Positions 1 to 10,182 of a stretch of 64,000 bases of DNA are shown here, piece by piece (position 1 is the first letter of the stretch; each line of letters begins with the position of its first letter). A program made the position numbers and the translations under genes. Source of the stretch: Streptomyces sp. NBC_00440 (GTDB lineage: Bacteria; Actinomycetota; Actinomycetes; Streptomycetales; Streptomycetaceae). Below the pieces are notes generated by a model that did not search any database, had not been told where the DNA came from, and was given only the letters and a program-made list of their open reading frames with translations. The stretch spans positions 4,905,501-4,969,500 of the forward strand of contig NZ_CP107921.1 in assembly GCF_036014215.1 (NCBI RefSeq), written 5' to 3'.

Positions 1-72
1 GGCTCGGGTGACGGGACAGGCTGGGGCTCGGGTGAGGGTGAGGGTAAGAGACCGGGCTCGGGTAAGGGCAAG
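1..72. repeat. Imperfect GGCTCGGGTRA repeats downstream of the SPFH-like gene
   Basis: A purine-rich, low-complexity segment in which GGCTCGGGTGA or GGCTCGGGTAA recurs three times, at about positions 1, 26 and 54, separated by GGGTGAG/GGGTAAG units. It lies 3' of the minus-strand gene ending at 149. I see no open gene or good terminator hairpin in it. The window edge cuts it, so its full length is unknown. Confidence 0.5.
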
Positions 73-148
73 GAGCCAGGCGCTGTGGCAGGCCTGGCGC
101 CGTCGCCGTCCCGGGGGCCCCGCGGAGCCGGACGGGTCTCGGGGGACG

Positions 149-1300
149 TCATACCGGGGCACTTCCCGAAGGGGGGTGCGGGGGCATGGGAGGTGCCGGG
201 GGTGTCTCGCGCCCGTACGTGCCGGGAGCGCCGGGGGCCGGCGGTGCGTCCTGGGGGCTGTCCGGTTCCGGCGTGCCGTAGGTCGGCCTGGAATCCTCCC
301 CGGTCGGCAGCGCCTGTGCCTCGCCGGGCATGGGCGGTGGGGCCATGCCCGGCCCCACCTGCTGGCGGATGAGATTGTTCACCACGCGCAGCGCGTACTT
401 GGCCGACTCCGCCTTCTGGTAGTCCTCCAGGGCGTCCCCGCCGATCAGTTCGAGCTGGCTCTGGATGAGAGAGAGCTGGTCGTGGCGGATCCCGCTGGTG
501 GCAGCCTGGGTGTCCTCCGGATGCTGGGCGAGGTGCAGAGCCCAGGCGGCCACCCCGCCGTGCTGAAGATGGAACTGGTAGAACTCGATCTTCTTGGCCA
601 TCAGTTCGTGCTCATTGCGCAGCTGCATCGCTTGCAACTCGTGTTCCTGCTGCGCCAGCCGCATCCGGTACTCGTGCTCCGGGGCGAGCATCTCGTTCTC
701 GTACCGCAGATCCCGCTTGCGGCGGCGGTGGGCGATCGCCTCCTCGTCCTGGCGCATCCTCACCGTGCAGGTGACCTGGATGCCGATACCGGCGGCGAAG
801 TCGACCGTCTGCAGTTCCTTCTGCACGGCGGCCTCGGCCCCCGCACTGTCCTCGATCGGGTACCGGCGGCCGACCGGCCGGGTGAGCTGCTGCAGCTCCC
901 TGGTGAGCCGGGCCGGCACATCGCGTTCGCCGGAGGTCACGAAGCGGACCGGATCAGCGACCCGCCAGGTCAGATCGGCGCTCACACCGAACGAGAACGC
1001 GTCGTCATCGCTGGGCAGTTGCACCTCCAGCTGGACGCTGTGGCTGCCCGTGTCCACTTCGTACACCGAGGTGTAGCGGCGGCTCGCGGCCTCCGAGCGG
1101 GTGGGCCGGTGCGGCGGCAGGAAGGCGTCGTACTCACCCTTCGCCGTGGTGAAGACCAGCGCGTGGTCGATCGCGGTCATCGTCCTGCGGGCCGTGTAGT
1201 CGAACCGCGAGATGGGCCGGTACGTGAGCACGGGGTCGATCAGATGGCTGTGCCGGTCGGCGTTCTGCTGCCACTCCGGCTGACGGCGGAAGTCCGCCAT
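149..1300 (-). CDS. SPFH/Band 7-like coiled-coil protein
   Basis: A 383-residue cytoplasmic protein with no signal peptide or membrane span. Residues about 75-180 are beta-rich and read like an SPFH/Band 7 core (SVQLEVQLP, then a VSADLTWRVADPVRFV stretch). Residues 183-245 are a highly charged helix likely to form a coiled coil, and the tail from about 318 is Pro-rich. I chose the ATG at 1300, which has GAGGAG nine bases upstream, over an in-frame TTG at 1309 that would sit against that site. It is the last gene of a minus-strand cluster, 47 bases after the P-loop gene, so co-transcription is likely. SPFH proteins assemble into rings or scaffolds, often at membranes; a scaffold role here is inference. 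It lacks the Gly-rich motif shared by its two neighbours. Confidence 0.72.
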   Translation of the reverse strand: MADFRRQPEWQQNADRHSHLIDPVLTYRPISRFDYTARRTMTAIDHALVFTTAKGEYDAFLPPHRPTRSEAASRRYTSVYEVDTGSHSVQLEVQLPSDDDAFSFGVSADLTWRVADPVRFVTSGERDVPARLTRELQQLTRPVGRRYPIEDSAGAEAAVQKELQTVDFAAGIGIQVTCTVRMRQDEEAIAHRRRKRDLRYENEMLAPEHEYRMRLAQQEHELQAMQLRNEHELMAKKIEFYQFHLQHGGVAAWALHLAQHPEDTQAATSGIRHDQLSLIQSQLELIGGDALEDYQKAESAKYALRVVNNLIRQQVGPGMAPPPMPGEAQALPTGEDSRPTYGTPEPDSPQDAPPAPGAPGTYGRETPPAPPMPPHPPSGSAPV

Positions 1301-1347
1301 GCGGGTCAACTCCTCGATGGATCTGATGGAAAGACGGACATCCCGGC

Positions 1348-3525
1348 TCAGGCACTCCGCGGATTGAGGACCGACAGCAACCGGTCGGCGATCCGGGGAC
1401 GCTCCGGTGAGCCGTCCGCGGACCGCAGCGTGCGCAGCAGGTGGTCCAGCCTGCCGTGGTCGGCGGCCGTGGTGACCAGCTCCGGAAGCAGCAGGGTCAG
1501 CGCCTGTCCGGCGTCGGGCCGGCGCTCACCCGCGTACAGCCAGGTCCGCAGGGCGTCCAGCGCCGCCTTGGTGTGTGCGCGGTCCCCCAGGGCGGTGCGC
1601 CACAGCATGGCCAGGTCGCGGGCCGGGCCCGCGTCGTAGCTGCCGGACTCGGCGTACCAGTCGACCAGGCTGCCCTCTTCGTCGCTTTCGCAGGCGCGCA
1701 CGAAGGCGGCGAGGGCGAGCCCGCGGACCGGAGCGGTGTCCTGGAGCAGCCTGACGAGCTCGGCGAGCATCTCGCCGCGGTTTCCGCCGGAGAGCAGGAG
1801 CGCGGTGGACTCCGTGAGATTGCGGCTCTCCGCCGGGCTGCTGTCCTCGGCTCTGGCGCGGGCCGCGAGCGCCTGGAGCGCCGGCGCCGCCAGGTCCGGG
1901 CGCACCGGAGCGAGCAGCGCGAACGCCCGGATGGCGGTCCAGCGGCGGGCCCAGTGCGCGTCGCCGCACCACTGCGTCAGCAGCCGCAGGATCGCCGGCG
2001 CTTCCAACAGCTGGGCCAGGGTCAGGGCGTTCGCCGCTGTCACCCGGGGGCCGAAGGAGCGGGAGAGCGCCCACCCGTCGACCAGGGCCGCCATCGCCGA
2101 CGGCAGATCGGCGGCCGCCAGCATCGCGGCCGCGGCCGCCGCCCGGGTGCGGACCATCGGACGGCCGTCCCTGGCGAGCTGTTTCAGCCAGTCCACCAGG
2201 GCGGGGCGCGCCGAGGGGTGACCGGTCCACACCTCGGTGAGCAGGGTGTGCGCGGTCCGCGGCTCCCGGAAGTGCGCCAGATACTGCGGGACGGGCCCCC
2301 AGTCGGTCGATTCGTTACGGGTCACGCCCTCGGCGCGGGCCAGGGCGAGCCGGTCGGACGCCGACGGTCCGAAGACGGGGATCGCGGGCTCCTGCTCGGG
2401 ATGCTGGAGCCGCTGGAGGTTGACGAAGAGCCGGTCGCCGAGCTCGGCGGCCAGGACGTACGGAGCGCCGTCAAACACGGAGAGTGAGATCAGGAATGCC
2501 TTGTCCCGCAGCCCCAGTTCGCTGTCCGGGGCACTCAGCCAGTCGCGGCACTGCTTCTCCACCGCGCTGAGACTGAAACCCGCGAGCCCTGCGAGCGCCG
2601 CCGCGGTGCCGTCGTACTCGGCCAGCCTTCCGGCGAATTCGGCGGCCTCGGCGCACCGGTGATGGCCGTGCGCCAGGAACTCCCGCACCGGGTCGAGCGT
2701 CAGCAGCCGCTCGGTCTCCGCGCCGCCGGTCTTCCGCGCGGCGAGGAAGGCCCGCAGCACCTCCTCGGCGGGCGGCGGCTCCCAGCAGAAGGGCGTGACG
2801 CCCGGCAGGTACGGGGACGCTTCGACGGTGATCACCAGATAGCCGTCGTCGAACTGCTTGAGCCGGTCCGCCGCCGCGTACAGATGGGCGTCCCGCAGCG
2901 GCCTGTTGCGGCTCAGCGGCATGTCGCACAGCACATGCCCGCCGGAACCGGTCAGCTGGGCGGGCAGCGCCGAAGGGCCGGTCTCCGGTTGCAGCGCCCG
3001 GACGGTGGGCACGCCCAGCCGGTCCAGCAGCATCAGCGCCGCTGTCCGGCGGCCGGTCGCGTGCTGACCCGACAGTACGAGGACCCGCTCGGTGCGCAGG
3101 CGCTCCAGGGCGGCCGCGAAGGACGGGCCCTCGACGAAGTCGCCGGACAGGCGGTCCAGTTCCGTGCGGGGGATCTCCCCGGCGGAGTGGACGGAACCGC
3201 CGGCCGCTGAGGTGTGGTGGTGGATCTCGGTCTTGCCGCCCAGGAAGACGTCGCCCGCGACCTGGCCACCGGATACACCGTGCTGCGCCCCGCCGACCAG
3301 GGAGCCGCCGAAGGAAGCCGCCGATCCGAGGATGAACTCCGGTGCGTGGGCGAAGAGTTCGCGTTGTGCCGCGCGTGCCTCCTGGGACCGTTCCTCCGGC
3401 TCGCCGGGTTCGGTGGGCTGCGCGGGCCCGGCGGGGCGGCTGTCGCCGGGCGGTGGCTGCGGTGCGTCCGGTGCGGCCGCGCGCTGCGGGCCGGGGACGG
3501 GCGGCGGCGGTGCTGTTGTGCTCAC
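1348..3525 (-). CDS. P-loop (STAND-like) protein with Gly-rich motif and helical repeats
   Basis: A 725-residue protein. Residues 1-60 are Pro/Ala-rich and disordered-looking. Residues 72-97 form a Gly-rich motif (FGGSLVGG, QHGVSGG, GDVFLGG). Residues 148-165 give a Walker A-like loop, GQHATGRRT, where the usual Lys is Arg. Residues from about 400 are Ala/Leu-rich helical repeats of HEAT type (WTAIRAFALL, RTRAAAAAAML). The architecture resembles a STAND/NLR sensor: signalling motif, NTPase-like domain, repeat sensor. The GTG start overlaps the stop of the upstream cyclase-like gene as GTGA, so the two are translationally coupled. Its motif matches 22 of 26 positions with one at the cyclase-like protein's C-terminus. 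Whether it binds or hydrolyses NTP is uncertain given the Arg substitution. Function unknown; a sensor or regulator of the cyclase is inference. Confidence 0.75.
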   Translation of the reverse strand: MSTTAPPPPVPGPQRAAAPDAPQPPPGDSRPAGPAQPTEPGEPEERSQEARAAQRELFAHAPEFILGSAASFGGSLVGGAQHGVSGGQVAGDVFLGGKTEIHHHTSAAGGSVHSAGEIPRTELDRLSGDFVEGPSFAAALERLRTERVLVLSGQHATGRRTAALMLLDRLGVPTVRALQPETGPSALPAQLTGSGGHVLCDMPLSRNRPLRDAHLYAAADRLKQFDDGYLVITVEASPYLPGVTPFCWEPPPAEEVLRAFLAARKTGGAETERLLTLDPVREFLAHGHHRCAEAAEFAGRLAEYDGTAAALAGLAGFSLSAVEKQCRDWLSAPDSELGLRDKAFLISLSVFDGAPYVLAAELGDRLFVNLQRLQHPEQEPAIPVFGPSASDRLALARAEGVTRNESTDWGPVPQYLAHFREPRTAHTLLTEVWTGHPSARPALVDWLKQLARDGRPMVRTRAAAAAAMLAAADLPSAMAALVDGWALSRSFGPRVTAANALTLAQLLEAPAILRLLTQWCGDAHWARRWTAIRAFALLAPVRPDLAAPALQALAARARAEDSSPAESRNLTESTALLLSGGNRGEMLAELVRLLQDTAPVRGLALAAFVRACESDEEGSLVDWYAESGSYDAGPARDLAMLWRTALGDRAHTKAALDALRTWLYAGERRPDAGQALTLLLPELVTTAADHGRLDHLLRTLRSADGSPERPRIADRLLSVLNPRSA

Positions 3526-4415
3526 GGTCGCCCGGTCCCCTCCGGCTCGCCCCTGCCACCGAGGTGTACGTCGCCGGTCACCGTGCCGCCGGAGACCCCG
3601 TGCTGGTCACCGCCGACCAGGCTGCCGCCGAACCGGGGAGCGCCCGCACCGAAGTTGAAGACGGCGCCGGCGCTCCTCGCGCTCCCGGCGCTCACTGGGC
3701 TTCCCGGGCTCGCTGTGCTGGCTGTGCCCTGAGTGGTCTCGCCGGGCCGGGACGCGGGGTCCTGGTCCGGCGCCGGGCGGTCCCCCGATCCGTCCGGCGC
3801 CGGAGTCTCTGCCGTGCCGGGCCCTGCCGTCCCGCCAAGCCCGGTGCTTGGCACCGGCCCGTGCAGCCAGGCCGCCAGCGGCCCGTTCTTGCTGGCCGCG
3901 GTGATGGCGTGGAAGGCGTTCCTGGGAATGCCGGGGTGGTCGTGCCGGACGATCCCGTCGTGCACGCTCTGCGCGACACAGAGCGCGAAGTCGTCGGAGC
4001 GCTCCCGCAGGGCGGCTCGCAGCACCTCCGCGTCGAGCAGCCGGCAGGCGTGGTTGAGGTCGGCGCCCACCCAGCCGTGCTGGTCGATCGCGACGTACCC
4101 GGTGGAGACCACGGCACGCAGCCGGATCTGCGCCGAGCGGGACGCCATCCGGTTCACCGCGCGCAACTGGGCCGGCACCTCGGTCAGCAGCGCCCGCAGC
4201 AGCGCGGTCACCGAGGCGTTGGCATCGATCAGTTCCATCACGGAGTCACCGCGGTCGGCACGCAGCCGGTACGTCTCGTCGATGCCGGCGCTCTCCAGGG
4301 CACGGTCGGCGATGCCGTACAGCATGCGCCGCAGGTACGCCTGCTCGATGTCGTCCCGGTCGCTGTACTTCTCGATGTCCAGCAGCAGGATCGTCCGGCT
4401 CACGGGATCGTTCAT
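3522..4415 (-). CDS. Class III nucleotide cyclase-like protein with C-terminal amyloid-like motif
   Basis: A 297-residue protein. Residues about 8-185 look like a class III adenylate/guanylate cyclase homology domain. The two metal-binding Asp positions are present (D13 in LLLDIEKYS, D57 in RADRGDSVMEL), as is the Asn/Arg transition-state pair (N121 and R125 in GADLNHACRLL). Residues 190-255 are a Pro/Gly/Thr/Ser linker, and residues 262-287 repeat the Gly-rich motif of the next protein. I chose the ATG at 4415 because GAGAGG sits five bases upstream; a GTG at 4421 lacks spacing. It is coupled to the downstream P-loop gene by a 4-base overlap. The product nucleotide cannot be read from sequence. 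It may be a true cyclase or a nucleotide-binding relic. A Crp-like regulator lies just upstream, which suggests a cyclic-nucleotide circuit. Confidence 0.75.
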   Translation of the reverse strand: MNDPVSRTILLLDIEKYSDRDDIEQAYLRRMLYGIADRALESAGIDETYRLRADRGDSVMELIDANASVTALLRALLTEVPAQLRAVNRMASRSAQIRLRAVVSTGYVAIDQHGWVGADLNHACRLLDAEVLRAALRERSDDFALCVAQSVHDGIVRHDHPGIPRNAFHAITAASKNGPLAAWLHGPVPSTGLGGTAGPGTAETPAPDGSGDRPAPDQDPASRPGETTQGTASTASPGSPVSAGSARSAGAVFNFGAGAPRFGGSLVGGDQHGVSGGTVTGDVHLGGRGEPEGTGRP

Positions 4416-4502
4416 GGTCACCTCTCGGGTGGTTTTCCGGCGTGGGCAGCAGCTTGGGCTCTGCGAGGCCGCGGTGGTGAGGGCGCCTGACGCACTGGGA
4501 GT

Positions 4503-4516
4503 GTGACCGTGTGCAC
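4503..4516 (-). promoter_or_regulatory. Candidate Crp-type operator upstream of the cyclase-like gene
   Basis: On the minus strand this reads GTGCACACGGTCAC, which fits the GTG(N)6GNCAC pattern reported for Streptomyces Crp (recalled, not searched). It sits 88 bases upstream of the cyclase-like ATG and about 30 bases downstream of the Crp/Fnr gene stop, so it could let the adjacent Crp-like protein control the cyclase-like gene. Short motifs do occur by chance. Confidence 0.45.
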
Positions 4517-4547
4517 AGAGTCGCTCCGGATGAACGGACGCTCACTC

Positions 4548-5291
4548 TCAGTCAGCGGTTCCCGTGCGCCGGCCGTCCACGGCGGGCTGTCCGGCGCGCG
4601 TGATCAGGCGCAGCACATCCGGCCGGGTGATCAGCAGAGTCCGTCGCCCGGTGACCACGGCTCCGCGCTCCCGCAACTCCTTGAGCAGCCGCTGGACCAT
4701 CTCCCGTGAGGCGCCCACGGAGCCCGCGAGCTCCTGTTTGCTCAGCGGGACGGTCAGCTCGATTCCCTCTTCGGTGCGCCGGCCGTGCGTACGTGCGAGG
4801 TCGAGCAGCAGCACGGCGAAGCGTTCCCGCACGGCCATGGAGGCGAATTCGAGCCGGCGCCGGTCCGCGGCGCGGGTCCGGTCCGACGCCAGCCCGAGGA
4901 GGGCGAAGGAGATGGCGGGGGAGCGGCCGAGGAGCCCGGTGAAGCGCTCGTGCTCGACGGCCACGGCGCGGACCGGCTCCAGCGCGGTCACCGTCGCCGA
5001 GCGCGGGCGGCCGGTCAGCGCGGCGGACTCGCCGATGACGTCGCCGGGGCCGCGCAGGGCGAGCAGGGCCTCGTACCCGTTGGCAGCCGAGGCGGTGACC
5101 TTCGTCCAGCCGGTCAGGACGAACAGCACATGGGAGGACGGCTCGCGCTGGTGGAGCAGGGTGACTCTGGGTGCGAAGGCCAGTTCATGGCCGAGCGCGA
5201 GCAGCGCCGCCCGGTCCTCGCTCTCCAGCCGGGCCAGAAACGGAACGCGGTCGTCCAGTCCTCCGTCGGCGGGTAAGTACGCTGCTGTCAT
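4548..5291 (-). CDS. Crp/Fnr-family transcriptional regulator
   Basis: A 247-residue regulator. Residues about 17-130 are a cyclic-nucleotide-binding-type beta roll with a phosphate-binding-cassette-like segment (GDVIGESAALTGRPRSATVT, containing G87-E88 and R97-S98). Residues about 150-230 are a winged helix with recognition segment SKQELAGSVGASREMVQRLL. Length is slightly above the usual 220-230. It is transcribed toward the nucleotide-cyclase-like gene 132 bases away, with a Crp-type box in the gap, so a cNMP-responsive autoregulatory or feed-forward loop is plausible. It is divergent from rpsL, sharing the 384-base spacer. The conserved Gly-Glu and Arg-Ser positions leave cNMP binding possible, but ligand identity is inference. 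Confidence 0.88.
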   Translation of the reverse strand: MTAAYLPADGGLDDRVPFLARLESEDRAALLALGHELAFAPRVTLLHQREPSSHVLFVLTGWTKVTASAANGYEALLALRGPGDVIGESAALTGRPRSATVTALEPVRAVAVEHERFTGLLGRSPAISFALLGLASDRTRAADRRRLEFASMAVRERFAVLLLDLARTHGRRTEEGIELTVPLSKQELAGSVGASREMVQRLLKELRERGAVVTGRRTLLITRPDVLRLITRAGQPAVDGRRTGTAD

Positions 5292-5455
5292 ATCGGCCCC
5301 CGAATCAGCACAGCGGATCGATCAACGTAGCCGACGGAGCGGTGCTCCGGGTCCGGGAGGGCCGGGATGATCTCCGAACCGGCAGGTCCGGGCCGCGGGA
5401 GGGGCCGCGGCGGAGGGGTGACATCTCCGGTGCGTCACGGCCCGGGGCATTTGTT
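5292..5455. other. Divergent spacer between Crp-like gene and rpsL promoter
   Basis: Non-coding GC-rich spacer separating the minus-strand Crp-like gene from the plus-strand rpsL promoter. It must contain the promoter for the minus-strand cluster, but I cannot assign a convincing -35/-10 pair on that strand. Confidence 0.4.
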
Positions 5456-5484
5456 TTGACCGCAGTCGATGCGGTAGGTACGCT
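5456..5484 (+). promoter_or_regulatory. rpsL operon promoter
   Basis: TTGACC (5456-5461), a 17-base spacer, then TACGCT (5479-5484) make a strong HrdB-type promoter. Transcription would start near 5491 and leave a leader of about 185 bases before the rpsL GTG. That leader contains the hairpin element at 5611-5630. Confidence 0.75.
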
Positions 5485-5603
5485 CTGACCTTGTGCCTGG
5501 GGTGTGCCCTGGCTCCTGTGCGTGTCTTCAACCGCATGACGAGCTGTAAGTGACCACCGCAATCTGTGCCCTTCCCGCCACTTCGGCGGGGGTCTGCAGT
5601 ATT

Positions 5604-5630
5604 CGACACACCCGACCGCGTGGGTCGGAG
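5604..5630 (+). promoter_or_regulatory. Leader hairpin element shared with rpsJ leader (copy 1)
   Basis: The 20-mer CCCGACCGCGTGGGTCGGAG, preceded by CGACACA, occurs 46 bases before the rpsL start. CCGACC can pair with GGTCGG around GCGTG. The same 27-base block with a single change is found at 16019-16045 in the rpsJ leader. The position within the 5' UTR of two ribosomal operons suggests an RNA regulatory or processing element; no protein ligand is evident. Confidence 0.6.
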
Positions 5631-5675
5631 TGGTTCCAGGTTAGTTCTACACGGCACACAGAAACCGGAGAAGTA

Positions 5676-6047
5676 GTGCCTACGATCCAGCAGCTGGTCC
5701 GGAAGGGCCGGCAGGACAAGGTCGAGAAGAACAAGACTCCCGCGCTCGAGGGCTCGCCCCAGCGTCGTGGTGTCTGCACCCGTGTCTTCACGACCACCCC
5801 GAAGAAGCCCAACTCGGCGCTCCGCAAGGTCGCGCGTGTTCGTCTGACCTCCGGCATTGAGGTCACGGCCTACATCCCGGGTGAGGGACACAACCTGCAG
5901 GAGCACTCGATCGTGCTCGTGCGTGGTGGCCGTGTGAAGGACCTGCCCGGTGTTCGCTACAAGATCATCCGCGGTTCGCTCGACACCCAGGGTGTCAAGA
6001 ACCGCAAGCAGGCCCGCAGCCGCTACGGCGCCAAGAAGGAGAAGTAA
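5676..6047 (+). CDS. rpsL: 30S ribosomal protein S12
   Basis: A 123-residue S12 lining the decoding centre of the small subunit. The conserved core [19 protein letters not shown] and the loop [14 protein letters not shown] are intact; the Lys residues at which streptomycin-resistance mutations arise carry wild-type residues. The GTG start follows GAAACCGGAG with normal spacing and gives the expected N-terminus ([12 protein letters not shown]). It is the first gene of the rpsL-rpsG-fusA-tuf unit, two bases before rpsG, behind the promoter at 5456 and a structured leader. Confidence 0.97.
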   Translation: MPTIQQLVRKGRQDKVEKNKTPALEGSPQRRGVCTRVFTTTPKKPNSALRKVARVRLTSGIEVTAYIPGEGHNLQEHSIVLVRGGRVKDLPGVRYKIIRGSLDTQGVKNRKQARSRYGAKKEK

Positions 6048-6049
6048 GA

Positions 6050-6520
6050 ATGCCTCGTAAGGGCCCCGCCCCGAAGCGCCCGGTCATCATTGACCCGGTC
6101 TATGGTTCTCCTCTTGTCACCTCGCTGATCAACAAGATCCTGCTGAACGGCAAGCGTTCCACCGCCGAGCGGATCGTGTACGGCGCCATGGAGGGCCTTC
6201 GCGAGAAGACCGGCGCCGACCCGGTCATCACGCTGAAGCGCGCGCTTGAGAACGTCAAGCCGTCTCTTGAGGTCAAGTCCCGCCGTGTCGGTGGCGCCAC
6301 CTACCAGGTGCCGATCGAGGTCAAGCCCGGTCGCGCCGCCACCCTCGCGCTGCGCTGGGTCGTCGGCTACTCCCGCGCCCGTCGCGAGAAGACGATGACC
6401 GAGCGGCTCACCAACGAGCTGCTCGACGCCTCGAACGGTCTTGGCGCTGCCGTCAAGAAGCGTGAGGACACCCACAAGATGGCCGAGTCCAACAAGGCCT
6501 TCGCGCACTACCGCTGGTAG
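6050..6520 (+). CDS. rpsG: 30S ribosomal protein S7
   Basis: A 156-residue S7, the usual bacterial length. S7 nucleates assembly of the 16S rRNA 3' (head) domain and lies at the exit side of the decoding region. The N-terminus [11 protein letters not shown] and the conserved stretches [13 protein letters not shown] and [15 protein letters not shown] are present. It starts two bases after the rpsL stop, which implies translational coupling, and is followed 38 bases later by fusA, matching the ancient str operon order. In enteric bacteria S7 is the autogenous repressor of this operon; whether that holds here cannot be seen. Confidence 0.97.
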   Translation: MPRKGPAPKRPVIIDPVYGSPLVTSLINKILLNGKRSTAERIVYGAMEGLREKTGADPVITLKRALENVKPSLEVKSRRVGGATYQVPIEVKPGRAATLALRWVVGYSRARREKTMTERLTNELLDASNGLGAAVKKREDTHKMAESNKAFAHYRW

Positions 6521-6558
6521 TCGCTACCCACATCGAGACCGAGAGAAGATTGAGCCTT

Positions 6559-8688
<2,130 letters not shown>

Positions 8689-8845
8689 CTCTTCCGAGTC
8701 CACGCTTTAGGCTTATCACCGGAGCCACTGGGGCATTCGACGCAGAGCGCAAGCAATGCGGCGGGTGCCCCGGGCCCCGGCATCCCAGCAAAGATCACCT
8801 GGCGCCGATGAAGCAAGGCGTACAGAACCACTCCAGGAGGACCCA
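8689..8845 (+). other. fusA-tuf intergenic leader
   Basis: A 157-base spacer inside the str operon, containing a GC-rich near-inverted repeat around GGGTGCCCC...GGCATCCC (about 8763-8787) and ending in the tuf ribosome site AGGAGG. Related streptomycetes are known to have a tuf-specific promoter in this gap, but I cannot pick one out with confidence. Confidence 0.4.
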
Positions 8846-10039
<1,194 letters not shown>

Positions 10040-10090
10040 TCACTTGATGGTCTGACCTGGTCGCTCACACAGAGCACCTGGTAACAGCAG

Positions 10091-10130
10091 AGGGCCCCCG
10101 GCCCGCCGTTCGCGGCGGACCGGGGGCCCT
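10091..10130. terminator. Strong hairpin after tuf, facing the convergent PIG-L gene
   Basis: An 18-base stem (AGGGCCCCCGG... paired with ...CCGGGGGCCCT) with one mismatch and a TTCG tetraloop, followed by TCTGTGTT. It lies between the convergent tuf and PIG-L genes and could end transcription from both sides. Confidence 0.85.
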
Positions 10131-10182
10131 TCTGTGTTGCCCGTCCGGTGAGCGATGAGGTGAGCGCGGTGCGCCGGTACGG

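Noticed and set aside
8..1639. 543-codon plus-strand frame antisense to the SPFH-like gene
   Set aside because: Arg/Gly-rich shadow; the minus-strand gene has a ribosome site and coherent domain layout.
149..5291. Calling the first cluster a Pycsar system outright
   Set aside because: The effector type differs from known Pycsar effectors and the cyclase substrate cannot be read; I keep it as a hypothesis.
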